Of a stretch of DNA of 64,000 bases, positions 31,248 through 40,237 are shown piece by piece. A model generated the notes under the pieces. It saw only the letters and a list, made by a program, of their open reading frames with translations. It ran no database searches and was not told the origin of the DNA. Every line of letters begins with the position of its first letter. Position 1 is the first letter of the stretch. Both the position numbers and the translations under genes were made by a program. This stretch comes from G958295645 sp965242735 (GTDB taxonomy: Bacteria > Gemmatimonadota > Gemmatimonadetes > Longimicrobiales > Gaopeijiaceae), in contig OZ251497.1 of assembly GCA_965242735.1 (NCBI GenBank), positions 2,604,001-2,668,000 of the forward strand, written 5' to 3'.

Positions 31248-34075
31248 CGGCGCGCCTGCCCGCCCTGGAGCGCCAGCAGCAAGTCCAGCGCCTCTCCGTA
31301 GTTGGGGGCCAGTTCGAGCGCCGCGAGCACCGCGCTGCGCGCGCCGGAGCGGTCTCCTTTCTTGTGCAGCAGGCGGGCGAGCCCGAAGTGGGCCGCGGCC
31401 ATGTCCACCGGGTCCAGCGCCAACACCGCCCTCCTCTCCATCTCCGCTTCGGCCAGCCGGTGCGACGCCTCCAAGAGCGCGGCGGCGCGCTCCCGGTCTT
31501 CCATCGCGTACGGATGGACGTGGGCGAGGTCGTGGAGGACGGCCCCGGCCTCTTCGGCGTCTCCGGCCTGGGCCAGAAGGCGGGCCAGCGCCGTTCGGGC
31601 TTCGTAGTGGCTCTCGTTGAGCCGCGCGAAGGCGCGGTAATGCCGGACGGCGGCGGCGACGTCGCCCTGTTCCTCGCGGATGCGTCCCAAGTACCAGTGC
31701 GGCCCGTCGGCGCCCCCGTAGCGCGGGAAGAGCTCGAGCGCCCTGGAGAAGTGGCGGAACGCTTCGTCCAGGCGGCCCTCGTCGAAAAGCGCGCGGCCGA
31801 GGATCATTCTGGGCTCGAAGCGGCCCGGCTGGCGCGCCACGGCGGCCCTGGCCGAGGCCAAGTCGCCCGGCGCCGCCACGGCTTCCTTGCCCACGGCCGC
31901 CGCCGCCGCGCCGAACCGGTCCGCCAGATGCGCGTCGAACTCCCGCTGGAAGTCCTCCAGGCGCACGCCCAACGCGGCGTCGAACGCCCCCTCGTCGTCC
32001 GCGCCGTCCCGGTAGGCATGCAACATGTCCACGATGGGCGGAAATCCGTGCCTCGCCTCGAGGAACTCGAACACCAGGGACGCCTGAAAGTACGTGTCGG
32101 ACACCTCGGCGGGGTGGCGCGGATTCGAGAAGCCGCGGTCGAGCTCGGCGACCTCGCGCAGGGCGCCCGCTGCCAGCGAGCGGGCGAACGTAACGCTGGG
32201 ACGCCGTCCCCAAGTCGCGTGCCCCTTGCCCTGCTCGTGCACGGCCAAGCCCTCGGAGAACCAGCGGGGCACGCGGTTGTCGGACGCGGCCATGTGGAAC
32301 GAGTGCGCGATCTCGTGCCAGAGGGTGGACGCCCAGTTGAACTCTCCCGGTCGTCGTGCGGCGGGCGAGTCCATGGCCAGGGCGGGCCCGAAGCTCACGC
32401 CGAGCGCGCCCAAGCCGGTCAGGCCGACGGTGCGCACCGAGAAGTCCGCGTGGCGCCGAAAGACCTCCACGCGAATCGGCGGGAGCGCCTGTCCGTATCG
32501 TTCGGCCATGTCCCGGTAGGCCCGTTCCGCGACTCGCGTCATGTAGGGGGCGAGCAGCGCCGCTTCGGACTCGTGCAGGACCAAGCGGAAGTTCTCCGTC
32601 TCGACGACCTCGTACTCGGCCAGCGCGTCCAGCAGGTCCAGCGTGTTCTTGAACCAGAGATTGAAGGGATCGCCGGCAAACGCGCGCTCCAGGAGAGGGC
32701 GGCCCTCGGCGACGCGTCCCAGCCGGATCAAATTGAGTCCCGCCAAGCCCCAGCCCGTCCAGCTGTTCGAGTCGGCGGCCGTTGCGGCCCGGGCGAAGGT
32801 CACGGCGTCTTCGTAGCGGCGATGGTCGGCCGCCAGCTCGGCCAAGACGACCAAGACCCGGGTCGGCGCGGGCGACGCCCGGCGCGCGGCCGCGAGCGCT
32901 CCGGCAAGGGCGTCGTCGTCCCCGGCGAGGAGGAAGATCGCCGCCCGGGCGCCCAAGGCGTCGAGATTCAGCGCGTTGGCCCGCAACGCCTGCTCCACCT
33001 CTCGCTCGGCCAAGTCTCGTTCGCCGGCGGCCAAGTGAATGCGGGCCAGCAGGCTCCGGGCGCCCGGCAGGTTCGGGTTGGTGGCCAGCGCGGCTTCCAA
33101 GTGCTCCTCGGCGCCGGGGCGGCTCTCCAGACGGGCGACCCGCGCCAAGCCGAAGCGCGCCTGCGCGTGGGAGGGGTTCTCCGCCACGACCTGCCTGAAG
33201 GCCTCGGCGGCCTGGGCGGCGTCGTAGCGCTCCAGGAAGAGTTCGCCGACGGCGATTTGCGGCGAATGGTCCCGAGCACCGGCCGCCTGCGCCTCGTCAA
33301 GCACGTCCAGCGCGTCGTGGGCGTACTCGAAACGCCAACGAGACAGGTGGACGAGCGCCCGGCCGACGGCCACCAGCTCCGCTGGCGAGAGCGCGCCGCT
33401 CGGCGCCGCGTTGTAGTGGTCGACCAAGCCCGCGAACAGCGCACGGGCCCGGTCGCGGTCTCCGTGGCGGTATTCGAGAACGCCGAGTTCGACTTCGGCG
33501 AGCCGCCGGCCGGCTCCGGGGTCGGCGGCGCCGGCTTCAAGCGCCGCCCGGGCCTCCGCCACGCGGCCGGTTGCCAGCAATGCGGCACCGAGCAGCGCAC
33601 GGGCCCCCTCGACTCCCGCTTGGAGCCCCTGGCGCCCTGCCTGGGCCGCCCCCGCGTAGTCGCCCGTCTCCCGAAGCGCGCGCACCCAGCCCGCGAGGGC
33701 ATTCGCATCTCCTTGCAACGCCAGCGGCCGCAGGAGACGCACGGCTTGCGCGTATTCGCCCGCCCGCAACGCCGCGAGCCCGTCTTGCCCCTCGCCGGTC
33801 GCGGCCGGGCCCGCCGCCCTCTCGGCCAGGAGGCCGGCCTCGGCCTCCGGCGGCGCGCGGTCCCGGCCACTGCACGACTCGAGCGGGCCCGGCACCCACC
33901 CGGCCAAGCTTGCCATGCAGCGCTCTCCGTCAGGGGCACGGCCGCCGCCCGACTCGAGCGAGCCCGGCGCCCACCCGCCGACGCCCGCGACGGCCGCCGT
34001 CGCACCCACGCCGACAGTCCACCGCGCGAACCGCCCAGCCGCGCCCGGCATGCCCCTGCGACCCTCTCTCTTCAT
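31244..34075 (-). CDS. TPR protein with peptidase MA-like (gluzincin) domain
   Basis: This protein of about 943 residues has a signal-like N-terminus (RFARWTVGVGATAAVAGVGG) and a low-complexity segment partly created by a 27-base repeat. Many TPR-like helical repeats follow (EYAQAVRLLRPLALQGDANALAGWVRAL and similar). A metallopeptidase MA-family domain comes next: H587-E-I-A-H591 in STLWHEIAHSFHM, with E608 in WFSEGLAVHEQG as the likely third zinc ligand. More TPRs follow to the C-terminus. I chose ATG 34075; an earlier Met at 34114 is possible. It overlaps the DUF4159 gene by 4 bases. Its role in the cluster could be processing or assembly of envelope proteins. Confidence 0.82.
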   Translation of the reverse strand: MKREGRRGMPGAAGRFARWTVGVGATAAVAGVGGWAPGSLESGGGRAPDGERCMASLAGWVPGPLESCSGRDRAPPEAEAGLLAERAAGPAATGEGQDGLAALRAGEYAQAVRLLRPLALQGDANALAGWVRALRETGDYAGAAQAGRQGLQAGVEGARALLGAALLATGRVAEARAALEAGAADPGAGRRLAEVELGVLEYRHGDRDRARALFAGLVDHYNAAPSGALSPAELVAVGRALVHLSRWRFEYAHDALDVLDEAQAAGARDHSPQIAVGELFLERYDAAQAAEAFRQVVAENPSHAQARFGLARVARLESRPGAEEHLEAALATNPNLPGARSLLARIHLAAGERDLAEREVEQALRANALNLDALGARAAIFLLAGDDDALAGALAAARRASPAPTRVLVVLAELAADHRRYEDAVTFARAATAADSNSWTGWGLAGLNLIRLGRVAEGRPLLERAFAGDPFNLWFKNTLDLLDALAEYEVVETENFRLVLHESEAALLAPYMTRVAERAYRDMAERYGQALPPIRVEVFRRHADFSVRTVGLTGLGALGVSFGPALAMDSPAARRPGEFNWASTLWHEIAHSFHMAASDNRVPRWFSEGLAVHEQGKGHATWGRRPSVTFARSLAAGALREVAELDRGFSNPRHPAEVSDTYFQASLVFEFLEARHGFPPIVDMLHAYRDGADDEGAFDAALGVRLEDFQREFDAHLADRFGAAAAAVGKEAVAAPGDLASARAAVARQPGRFEPRMILGRALFDEGRLDEAFRHFSRALELFPRYGGADGPHWYLGRIREEQGDVAAAVRHYRAFARLNESHYEARTALARLLAQAGDAEEAGAVLHDLAHVHPYAMEDRERAAALLEASHRLAEAEMERRAVLALDPVDMAAAHFGLARLLHKKGDRSGARSAVLAALELAPNYGEALDLLLALQGGQARR
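33875..33976. repeat. 27-base direct repeat in the 5' end of the TPR-peptidase gene
   Basis: Copies at 33875-33901 and 33950-33976 differ at two positions and are 75 bases apart, keeping frame. They encode the doubled GWxPGxLES motif after the signal segment. This is another case of in-frame GC-rich duplication near a gene start. Confidence 0.75.
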
Positions 34076-34222
34076 GCTCCTCCGCCCCGTCGGCGCCTCC
34101 GAGTCCGTGCCCATCGTCACGCCCAATCGCGCCGGCGAATGCCGGCCATGGCGACCGACCCAACCTGCGCCGCCGAGGAGCACGCCCCGAGCTTCAAGGT
34201 AGCGCCGCGCCGGAACGCTGGC

Positions 34223-36304
34223 TCAAGGTCGCGGCTCTTGCCGGTCTTCAAGCCGAATCTCGGTGCGCCACAGTCGGATGTCGTGATGTGGAAGCATCAG
34301 CCGAACGTCCAGCCGAGCAGGACGCCAGGGCAACGCGAACACGACCCAGCAAGCGCCGTCCAAGAGGACGCCGTGCAGCCCGACGGGCGGTCTCAGGCGA
34401 AGATCCCTTCGGCGCGAGAGATCGTCCGTCGAGCGGGACCAGAGGCGCAAGTCGATGTGCCCCGTCATTGCGCTACGGGCGCATCGTTCCTGGGCGAATC
34501 CCAGCTGGAGGCCGTCAAGAAAGAAGCGCGCTTGGTCTTCGGCCACGGGCGTCCGCATGGCCATGTCTTCGTACGCGTGCCGATACCTCTCGCCAATCTC
34601 GTCGTCCACCATCGCCAGGTTGGTTGCCGCCACCGACATTATCGTGCTGTTGTACACTTTCCTCGAATAGACGACGGGCGCGAACGTGTTGGGAGCAATG
34701 CCGCCTTCCGAATGTTCTCTGTGGTTCGTTATGTAGTAGTCGGCGGTTCCGGCCGTCCCGACGACGATTCGTCTTCGATCTTCCGCCGGCAGCGCCAAGC
34801 GGTTGCTGACCAGCGCTTGGTCGTCGAAGGAATGCACGTGAATCCTTGACGACGGATGTCGCCTCAGCATGTATTCCAGAGCTTCTCGGTACGATGTCGC
34901 CCAGTAGTCCAAGTCGTACTGCTGCCGCAACTCCTCCGGCGCGTCCCGGTCTGCCAAGCGGTTGAAGTAGACGTTCTGGTACGGATGAATGTCGGCCATC
35001 GCCGCCGCGGTGCTCCCCGCCGCCGCCGCCGCCAGCCCGCCCACGGCCAAGCGCGCCGCCCGCGGCCGAAACCTCGCGAGCGTCGCCGCCAGTCCCAGTG
35101 CCGCCAGCACGGAGAACGGGGCAAAGAGAAAATACAGCGGACGCCAGCCGTTGTAGAGATTCGCGCCCCCCGCGACCAGGGCGGCGACGGCGCCCCATGA
35201 AGCCGTCAGGCACAGGCATTCGAACCGCACCGGCGTGTTCCTCAACGCCTCGCGCGGGCGCTTCGCCAGTCGCCGCAACGCCACCGCCGTCCCCGCCAGC
35301 CCCAAGAGCAGGGTGAAGGGCGGCGTCGTCAGTCCCAACCACGTCGGGATGTAGCTTCGAGGCACGTCGCCCGTCGACAGAGCCTCGCCGTCGAAGACGA
35401 CCAGCACCCGAAACGTCTTCAGGACCCAGCGAATCGCTTCGAACATGCCCGACAAGGGCTCCGCCCACAGCCGCGGCCAGGTCGCGTAGACCGTCGCCAC
35501 CACCACCGCCAGGAAGACGCCGACCGTCGCCAGCACGTGCTTGCGCGCCTCCCGGCTGCCCGCGAAGCACAAGTCCAGCCCTCGCATCGCCAGCGCCCCC
35601 AGGACCAGCACGAACGCCATGACGCGTACGTTGAACGCCAACCCCACGCACGCCCCGCACAACGCAAACGCCCCCAGCGTGTCCCTGCGGAACGCTCTGT
35701 GAATCGACCACAGAGAAATCATGAACAGTCCGAGAAATGGAACGTCCTTCGCGTTGAAGAACGAATGCGCGTACAATCGGGGCTGCAACACGAACAGCAA
35801 GAACGCCACCACCGCAGTGACCCGGCTTCCCGTCATTCGGTACGACAGGACTGCGCAGATCGCGCCCGAAAACAAGAAGAAGAGATGCGACGTCATGTGG
35901 TAACTCAAGTACACGTCCCTGCTGTCCTCCAAGCCCAGCAAGCGCGCCACGACCCATTGACCCAGCTCGAACACGACGCCGTCGCTTCTGATCCAATTGG
36001 AAAACAACGCGCGATCTCCGGCCAGCACGTACGCAACCGTTTGCTCCGCCAAGTTCCGCTTCATCACTTCGTCCAAGTTCACGCCATAGTCGTCCACGAT
36101 CCAAGCGCCGACCGCCGCAAAGAGGACGAAGCCCGCCGCCAACAGCCCCAGAAGCTCCGGCGGCGTCCTGGTCGCCGCACGCGCGTTCGGCCTCGCCGCC
36201 ACGAAGCCGGTATCGACAGTCGCTCCGGCCAAGCGCGGACCGCGAACGGGTCCCGACGAACCTGCTTTCGACAGAACCGTCCCATCGGGCCCGTTCGTCT
36301 TCAT
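34223..36304 (-). CDS. GT-C (family 39-like) integral membrane glycosyltransferase, paralogue 3
   Basis: This 693-residue polytopic protein has the GT39/ArnT-like layout. A first membrane helix is followed by an acidic loop (WIVDDYGVNLDE), whose Asp is the likely catalytic base of GT-C enzymes. Then comes the RLYAHSFFNAKDVPF loop motif and about ten further hydrophobic segments. A soluble C-terminal region of about 250 residues (HPYQNVYFNRLADRDAPEEL; VVYSRKVYNSTIMSV) follows. These enzymes transfer sugars from polyprenyl-phosphate donors on the periplasmic side. It is the last of three tandem paralogues; the ATG overlaps the preceding stop by one base (TGATG). Donor and acceptor are unknown. 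Confidence 0.75.
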   Translation of the reverse strand: MKTNGPDGTVLSKAGSSGPVRGPRLAGATVDTGFVAARPNARAATRTPPELLGLLAAGFVLFAAVGAWIVDDYGVNLDEVMKRNLAEQTVAYVLAGDRALFSNWIRSDGVVFELGQWVVARLLGLEDSRDVYLSYHMTSHLFFLFSGAICAVLSYRMTGSRVTAVVAFLLFVLQPRLYAHSFFNAKDVPFLGLFMISLWSIHRAFRRDTLGAFALCGACVGLAFNVRVMAFVLVLGALAMRGLDLCFAGSREARKHVLATVGVFLAVVVATVYATWPRLWAEPLSGMFEAIRWVLKTFRVLVVFDGEALSTGDVPRSYIPTWLGLTTPPFTLLLGLAGTAVALRRLAKRPREALRNTPVRFECLCLTASWGAVAALVAGGANLYNGWRPLYFLFAPFSVLAALGLAATLARFRPRAARLAVGGLAAAAAGSTAAAMADIHPYQNVYFNRLADRDAPEELRQQYDLDYWATSYREALEYMLRRHPSSRIHVHSFDDQALVSNRLALPAEDRRRIVVGTAGTADYYITNHREHSEGGIAPNTFAPVVYSRKVYNSTIMSVAATNLAMVDDEIGERYRHAYEDMAMRTPVAEDQARFFLDGLQLGFAQERCARSAMTGHIDLRLWSRSTDDLSRRRDLRLRPPVGLHGVLLDGACWVVFALPWRPARLDVRLMLPHHDIRLWRTEIRLEDRQEPRP

Positions 36305-38280
36305 CAGTCAGTGCGTCCGAGGACGACGTCCAGCCGCCACAATTCGCTTCCTTCCAGCATGTAGCCCCGCAGACGCAGACGGTCCGGACGCCAAGGCAGG
36401 CGGGTCGTGATCCAGCAGGTCCCGTCGACCAGCGCCCCGTTCGTGCCGAAGTCGGGCTCCATGCGAAGCCATTCGCCGCCGCCCCGGCCGCCTCTGGCCG
36501 CCGAACCGTCCCCGGCCGGCCGGCCTTCGCCCTGAATCCGCAGATCGACCCGGCCCGCCAAGGTACGCCGCGCGCAACGCCGCTGGACGACGTGAAGCTG
36601 CAGATCGTCAAGAAAGACCTGCACCGGCCCGTCCGCGACGAGCGTTCCAGAAACCGCGGCCCGCAACGCACGCCGGTAGCGCTCGGCCACGTCCTCGCCC
36701 GCCATCTCGACGTTCAACGCGACCACGGACATGATCGTGCTCCCGTAGACTTGGCGCGAATACACGACGGGCGCGAACGTCGAACGCGCGAGATTGATCC
36801 CTGTGTGATATTCTCTGTGGTTCGTCACGTAGTAATCGATCACGCCCTCCGGCCCGATGACGAGGCGTTCGCGAACGGCCGCCGGAAGGATGTTCGCCGT
36901 TGCCGTCACGTGCCACTTGGTCCACGACGACAGGTGCACGGGGCTGCCGGCGTGGCGCGCAGACAGGCGCTCCATGCCTTCGCGGAAGGACGTCGCCCAA
37001 TAGTCCATGTCGTACCGTCGTCCCAGCTGCTCCGGCGTTTCGCGATCCACGAAGGCGTTGAAGTAGACGTTTTGGTACGGGTGCGTCTCGGCCATCGCCA
37101 TGGCCGTGCTGGCGGTTGCCGCCACCGCGCCCACGCCCGCAGCCGCCCGCACCGCGCGGCCGCGAAACCTAGCCAGCATCGCCTTCGTCCCAAGAGCCGC
37201 CAAGACCGCGAACGGAGCGAACAAGAAGTAGACGGGCCGCCAGGCATGGTAGACGTTGGCCTCCGTGGCGACCAAGAAGGCGACGGCGCCCCAAGGCGCC
37301 AGCAGGCACAGGCACTCGAAGCGCACCGGCGTGTTTCGCAAGGCCTCGGCGGGTCGCTTGCGCAGCCGCAACAGCACCGCGGCGGTTCCCGCCAGCCCCA
37401 AGAGCAACGTGGTCAGCGGCGTCGTCATTGCGAACCACTTCGGCAAGTACCAGCGCGGCACGTCGCCCATCCACACCACGCCGCCTTCGAACAACGCGTA
37501 GACCCGGAACGTCTTCAACATCCAGCGCAACGCCGCGACCAGCCCCGCCATGGGATCGGTCCACATCTGCGGCCACGTCGCGTACGCCAACGCCGCCGCC
37601 ACCGCCAGGAACATGGCGACCGTGGCCAGCACGTGCCTGCGCTCCCGGCGGCTCTCCGCGAACCACCAGTCCAGGCCGCGCATCCCCACGACGGCGAAGA
37701 CCAGCACGAACGCCATGATCCGCACGTTGAACGCCAGCGCCAAGCACGCTCCGCAGAGCGCGAACGCCGCCAGCGTGTCCTTGTGGAACGCCCTTTGAAT
37801 CGACAACAAGGAGATCATGAAGAATCCAAGAAAGGGCACGTCCTTGTAGTTGAAGAAGGAATGCGCGTACAACCGCGGATGCAGAACGAACACCAGGAAC
37901 GCGACGCACGCGGCCGCCCGGCTGCCCGTCACGCGAAACGACAAGACCGCGCACGCGACGCCGGACAGCAGAAAGAACAAATGCGACATCATGTGAAACC
38001 CCAGATACACGTCCCGGCTGTCCTCCAAGCCCAACAACCGCGTCATCGCCAGGAGGCCCAACTCGAACACGATGCCGTCGCTTCTTATCCAGTTGTGAAG
38101 CAACGCTTGGTCGCCGTCCAGCACGTAAGCCGCCGTCTGAACCGCCAGATTGTGCTTCAGCGGCTCGTCCAGCGAGACCCCGTAGTCGTCCACGACCCGC
38201 GCCCCGATCGCCGCGAAGAGCACGAACCCGGCCAAGAGCCCGACCCGCAAGGACGACGGCGTCTTCCCCGTGCTCGCCAC
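36304..38280 (-). CDS. GT-C (family 39-like) integral membrane glycosyltransferase, paralogue 2
   Basis: This 658-residue paralogue of its two neighbours has VVDDYGVSLDEPLKHNL as first loop, HPRLYAHSFFNYKDVPFLGFF, a large set of membrane helices and the same soluble tail (THPYQNVYFNAFVDRETPE; YSRQVYGSTIMSVVAL). It starts with GTG one base after the stop of the first paralogue, so the three are translated as a unit. Between the last conserved block and the C-terminus it has a Gly-rich insert (ARGGRGGGEWL). Long shared stretches show recent tandem duplication rather than distant paralogy. Confidence 0.75.
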   Translation of the reverse strand: MASTGKTPSSLRVGLLAGFVLFAAIGARVVDDYGVSLDEPLKHNLAVQTAAYVLDGDQALLHNWIRSDGIVFELGLLAMTRLLGLEDSRDVYLGFHMMSHLFFLLSGVACAVLSFRVTGSRAAACVAFLVFVLHPRLYAHSFFNYKDVPFLGFFMISLLSIQRAFHKDTLAAFALCGACLALAFNVRIMAFVLVFAVVGMRGLDWWFAESRRERRHVLATVAMFLAVAAALAYATWPQMWTDPMAGLVAALRWMLKTFRVYALFEGGVVWMGDVPRWYLPKWFAMTTPLTTLLLGLAGTAAVLLRLRKRPAEALRNTPVRFECLCLLAPWGAVAFLVATEANVYHAWRPVYFLFAPFAVLAALGTKAMLARFRGRAVRAAAGVGAVAATASTAMAMAETHPYQNVYFNAFVDRETPEQLGRRYDMDYWATSFREGMERLSARHAGSPVHLSSWTKWHVTATANILPAAVRERLVIGPEGVIDYYVTNHREYHTGINLARSTFAPVVYSRQVYGSTIMSVVALNVEMAGEDVAERYRRALRAAVSGTLVADGPVQVFLDDLQLHVVQRRCARRTLAGRVDLRIQGEGRPAGDGSAARGGRGGGEWLRMEPDFGTNGALVDGTCWITTRLPWRPDRLRLRGYMLEGSELWRLDVVLGRTD

Positions 38281-38281
38281 G

Positions 38282-40237
38282 CTACGGGTCCTCCAAGTCG
38301 AAGTCCGCTCTCCACAGAACCTGCTTCTCGATTCTCCCGTACCCCGCCAGCCTCGAAGGGCGCCACGGCAGATCGATCTTCATCCAGCAGTCGCCGTCCA
38401 CCAGCACGCCGTACGTGCCGAAATCGGTCCGCAGGACGACGAAATCGTCCTCTTGCGCGCCTTCGCGCCACAAAGCCAACCGGACGTCCGACGACAACGA
38501 CCGCCGGGGGCACGCCTCCTGGACGACGCTGAGCCGGCGTCCGTCGAGGAAGAAACGGACGTCGCCGTCCGCGATCGGCCTCCCCGCCGTCGCCGTGTTG
38601 TACGCTTCCCGATACTTCTGTGCAACGTGTTCGTCCACCCTGGAGACGTCCAAGGCAACGATCGACATGATCGTGTTGTTGCTCACCTGGCGCGTGTACA
38701 CCAGGGGCGCGAAAGGCCGATCCGGCCACGACAGAGTCTCGACGGCGTACTCCGCATGGTGCGTGATGTGGTAGTCGCCGGTGCTCTCGACTCCAGTCGT
38801 CAGCCGCGCGCGAGCCGTTGGCGGGAACAACAGACGGGTGACGGCCAAATTGAAGCCGTCGACCGCATTCGCGTCCACTTTGGCTCCTGGATGCCGGTTC
38901 AGCAAGTATTCCAGCGCTTCGCGGTAGGACGTCGCCCAAAAGTCCATTTCGTATCGCTTTCGAAGGTGCTCCGGCGTCTCCCGATCCACGAAGGCGTTGA
39001 AGTAGACGTTCTGATACGGATGAATCTCGGCCATCGCCGCTCCCGTGCTACCGGCTGCCGCCAACGCCAGTCCGCCGACCGCCCGCCGAGCCATCGGGCC
39101 GCGAGCCCATGCCAGCATTGTCCCCATGCCCAAAGCCGCCAGCACCGAGAACGGCGCAAACAGGAAGTACAGCGGCCGCCAACCGTGGTGCAGGTTCGCT
39201 CCCCCCAGGGCCAAGGCGGCAACGGCGCCCCATGACGCCACCAGACACAAGCAAAGGAAACGTACCGGCGTATTCCTCAACGCTTCGCCCGGCTTCCGCG
39301 ACAACCGCCCCAAGGCCACCGCCGTGCCAGCCAGTCCCAACAGCAGCGTGAACGGCGGAGACGTCTGTCCGATCCATGTCGGAATGTAGCGCCACGGAAG
39401 ATCGCCAATCCACCGCGCCTCACCGTCGAACAGAACAAACACGTTTATCGTCCGAATCACCCAGCGCAACGCCTGGAACATCCCAGCCATGGGTTGCGTC
39501 CACAAGTACGGCCGCGTCGCGTACACCACGACCGCCGCCGTCGCCAAGAACACGCCCGCCGTCGCCAGCAAGCGCTTCCGCTCCGCCCGGCTGGCGGCAA
39601 ACCGCCAGTCCAGCCCGCGCATCCCCAACACCGCCAGGACCAGCACGAAGCCCATGACTCGCATGTTGAACGCCAGCGCCAGGCACGCTCCGCAAATCGC
39701 GAACGCTCCCGCCGTGTCCTTTGCGAACGCTCTGTGGATCAGAAGCAGCGACATCATGAACATCACCAGAAACGGAATGTCTCTGGCGTTGAAGAACGAA
39801 TGCGCATACAATCTTGGATGCAACACGAAGATCAACAACGCCACGCACGCCGCTGCCCTGCTTCCCGTTACGCGATACGACAGAATCGCGCACATCACGC
39901 CGGCGAACAGGAAAAACAAATGCGACGTCATGTAGAGGCCAAGACGTCGATCCCGGCTGTCCTCCAGGCCGAGCAACCCTTGCAGTCCCACGGCGGCCAC
40001 GGTGAACACGGCGCCGTCGTTCCTGAAGTGGTCCTTGAGAAGCGCGTCGTCGCCCTCCAGCACGTAGGCCGTCGTCTTGGCGGCGAGCTGCCACAAGAGC
40101 TCGTTGTCTCCGCTGGCACCGTAGTCGTCCACCACCAGCGCGCCGACGGCGGCGAAGAGCAAGAAGGTCCCGAGGAGGACGGCGCGCAACGAGGCCGGGA
40201 GTTCTCGTCCTCCCGGCCACCCCGTCTTCCCCGTCAC
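38282..40237 (-). CDS. GT-C (family 39-like) integral membrane glycosyltransferase, paralogue 1
   Basis: This 651-residue protein is the first of the three tandem membrane glycosyltransferase-like genes. Key blocks are ALVVDDYGASGDNELL (acidic first loop, less conserved than in the other two), HPRLYAHSFFNARDIPF, and the tail IHPYQNVYFNAFVDRETPE with YTRQVSNNTIMSIVAL. I start it at the GTG at 40237, whose GTGA overlaps the vsr stop; a much longer upstream frame exists but overlaps vsr. Coupling of a mismatch endonuclease gene to membrane glycosyltransferases is unexpected. Confidence 0.75.
   Translation of the reverse strand: MTGKTGWPGGRELPASLRAVLLGTFLLFAAVGALVVDDYGASGDNELLWQLAAKTTAYVLEGDDALLKDHFRNDGAVFTVAAVGLQGLLGLEDSRDRRLGLYMTSHLFFLFAGVMCAILSYRVTGSRAAACVALLIFVLHPRLYAHSFFNARDIPFLVMFMMSLLLIHRAFAKDTAGAFAICGACLALAFNMRVMGFVLVLAVLGMRGLDWRFAASRAERKRLLATAGVFLATAAVVVYATRPYLWTQPMAGMFQALRWVIRTINVFVLFDGEARWIGDLPWRYIPTWIGQTSPPFTLLLGLAGTAVALGRLSRKPGEALRNTPVRFLCLCLVASWGAVAALALGGANLHHGWRPLYFLFAPFSVLAALGMGTMLAWARGPMARRAVGGLALAAAGSTGAAMAEIHPYQNVYFNAFVDRETPEHLRKRYEMDFWATSYREALEYLLNRHPGAKVDANAVDGFNLAVTRLLFPPTARARLTTGVESTGDYHITHHAEYAVETLSWPDRPFAPLVYTRQVSNNTIMSIVALDVSRVDEHVAQKYREAYNTATAGRPIADGDVRFFLDGRRLSVVQEACPRRSLSSDVRLALWREGAQEDDFVVLRTDFGTYGVLVDGDCWMKIDLPWRPSRLAGYGRIEKQVLWRADFDLEDP

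Noticed and set aside
36592..38532. 646-codon plus-strand frame across the glycosyltransferase genes
   Set aside because: It is Arg/Gln/His-rich antisense of membrane-protein genes, with no recognisable domain.
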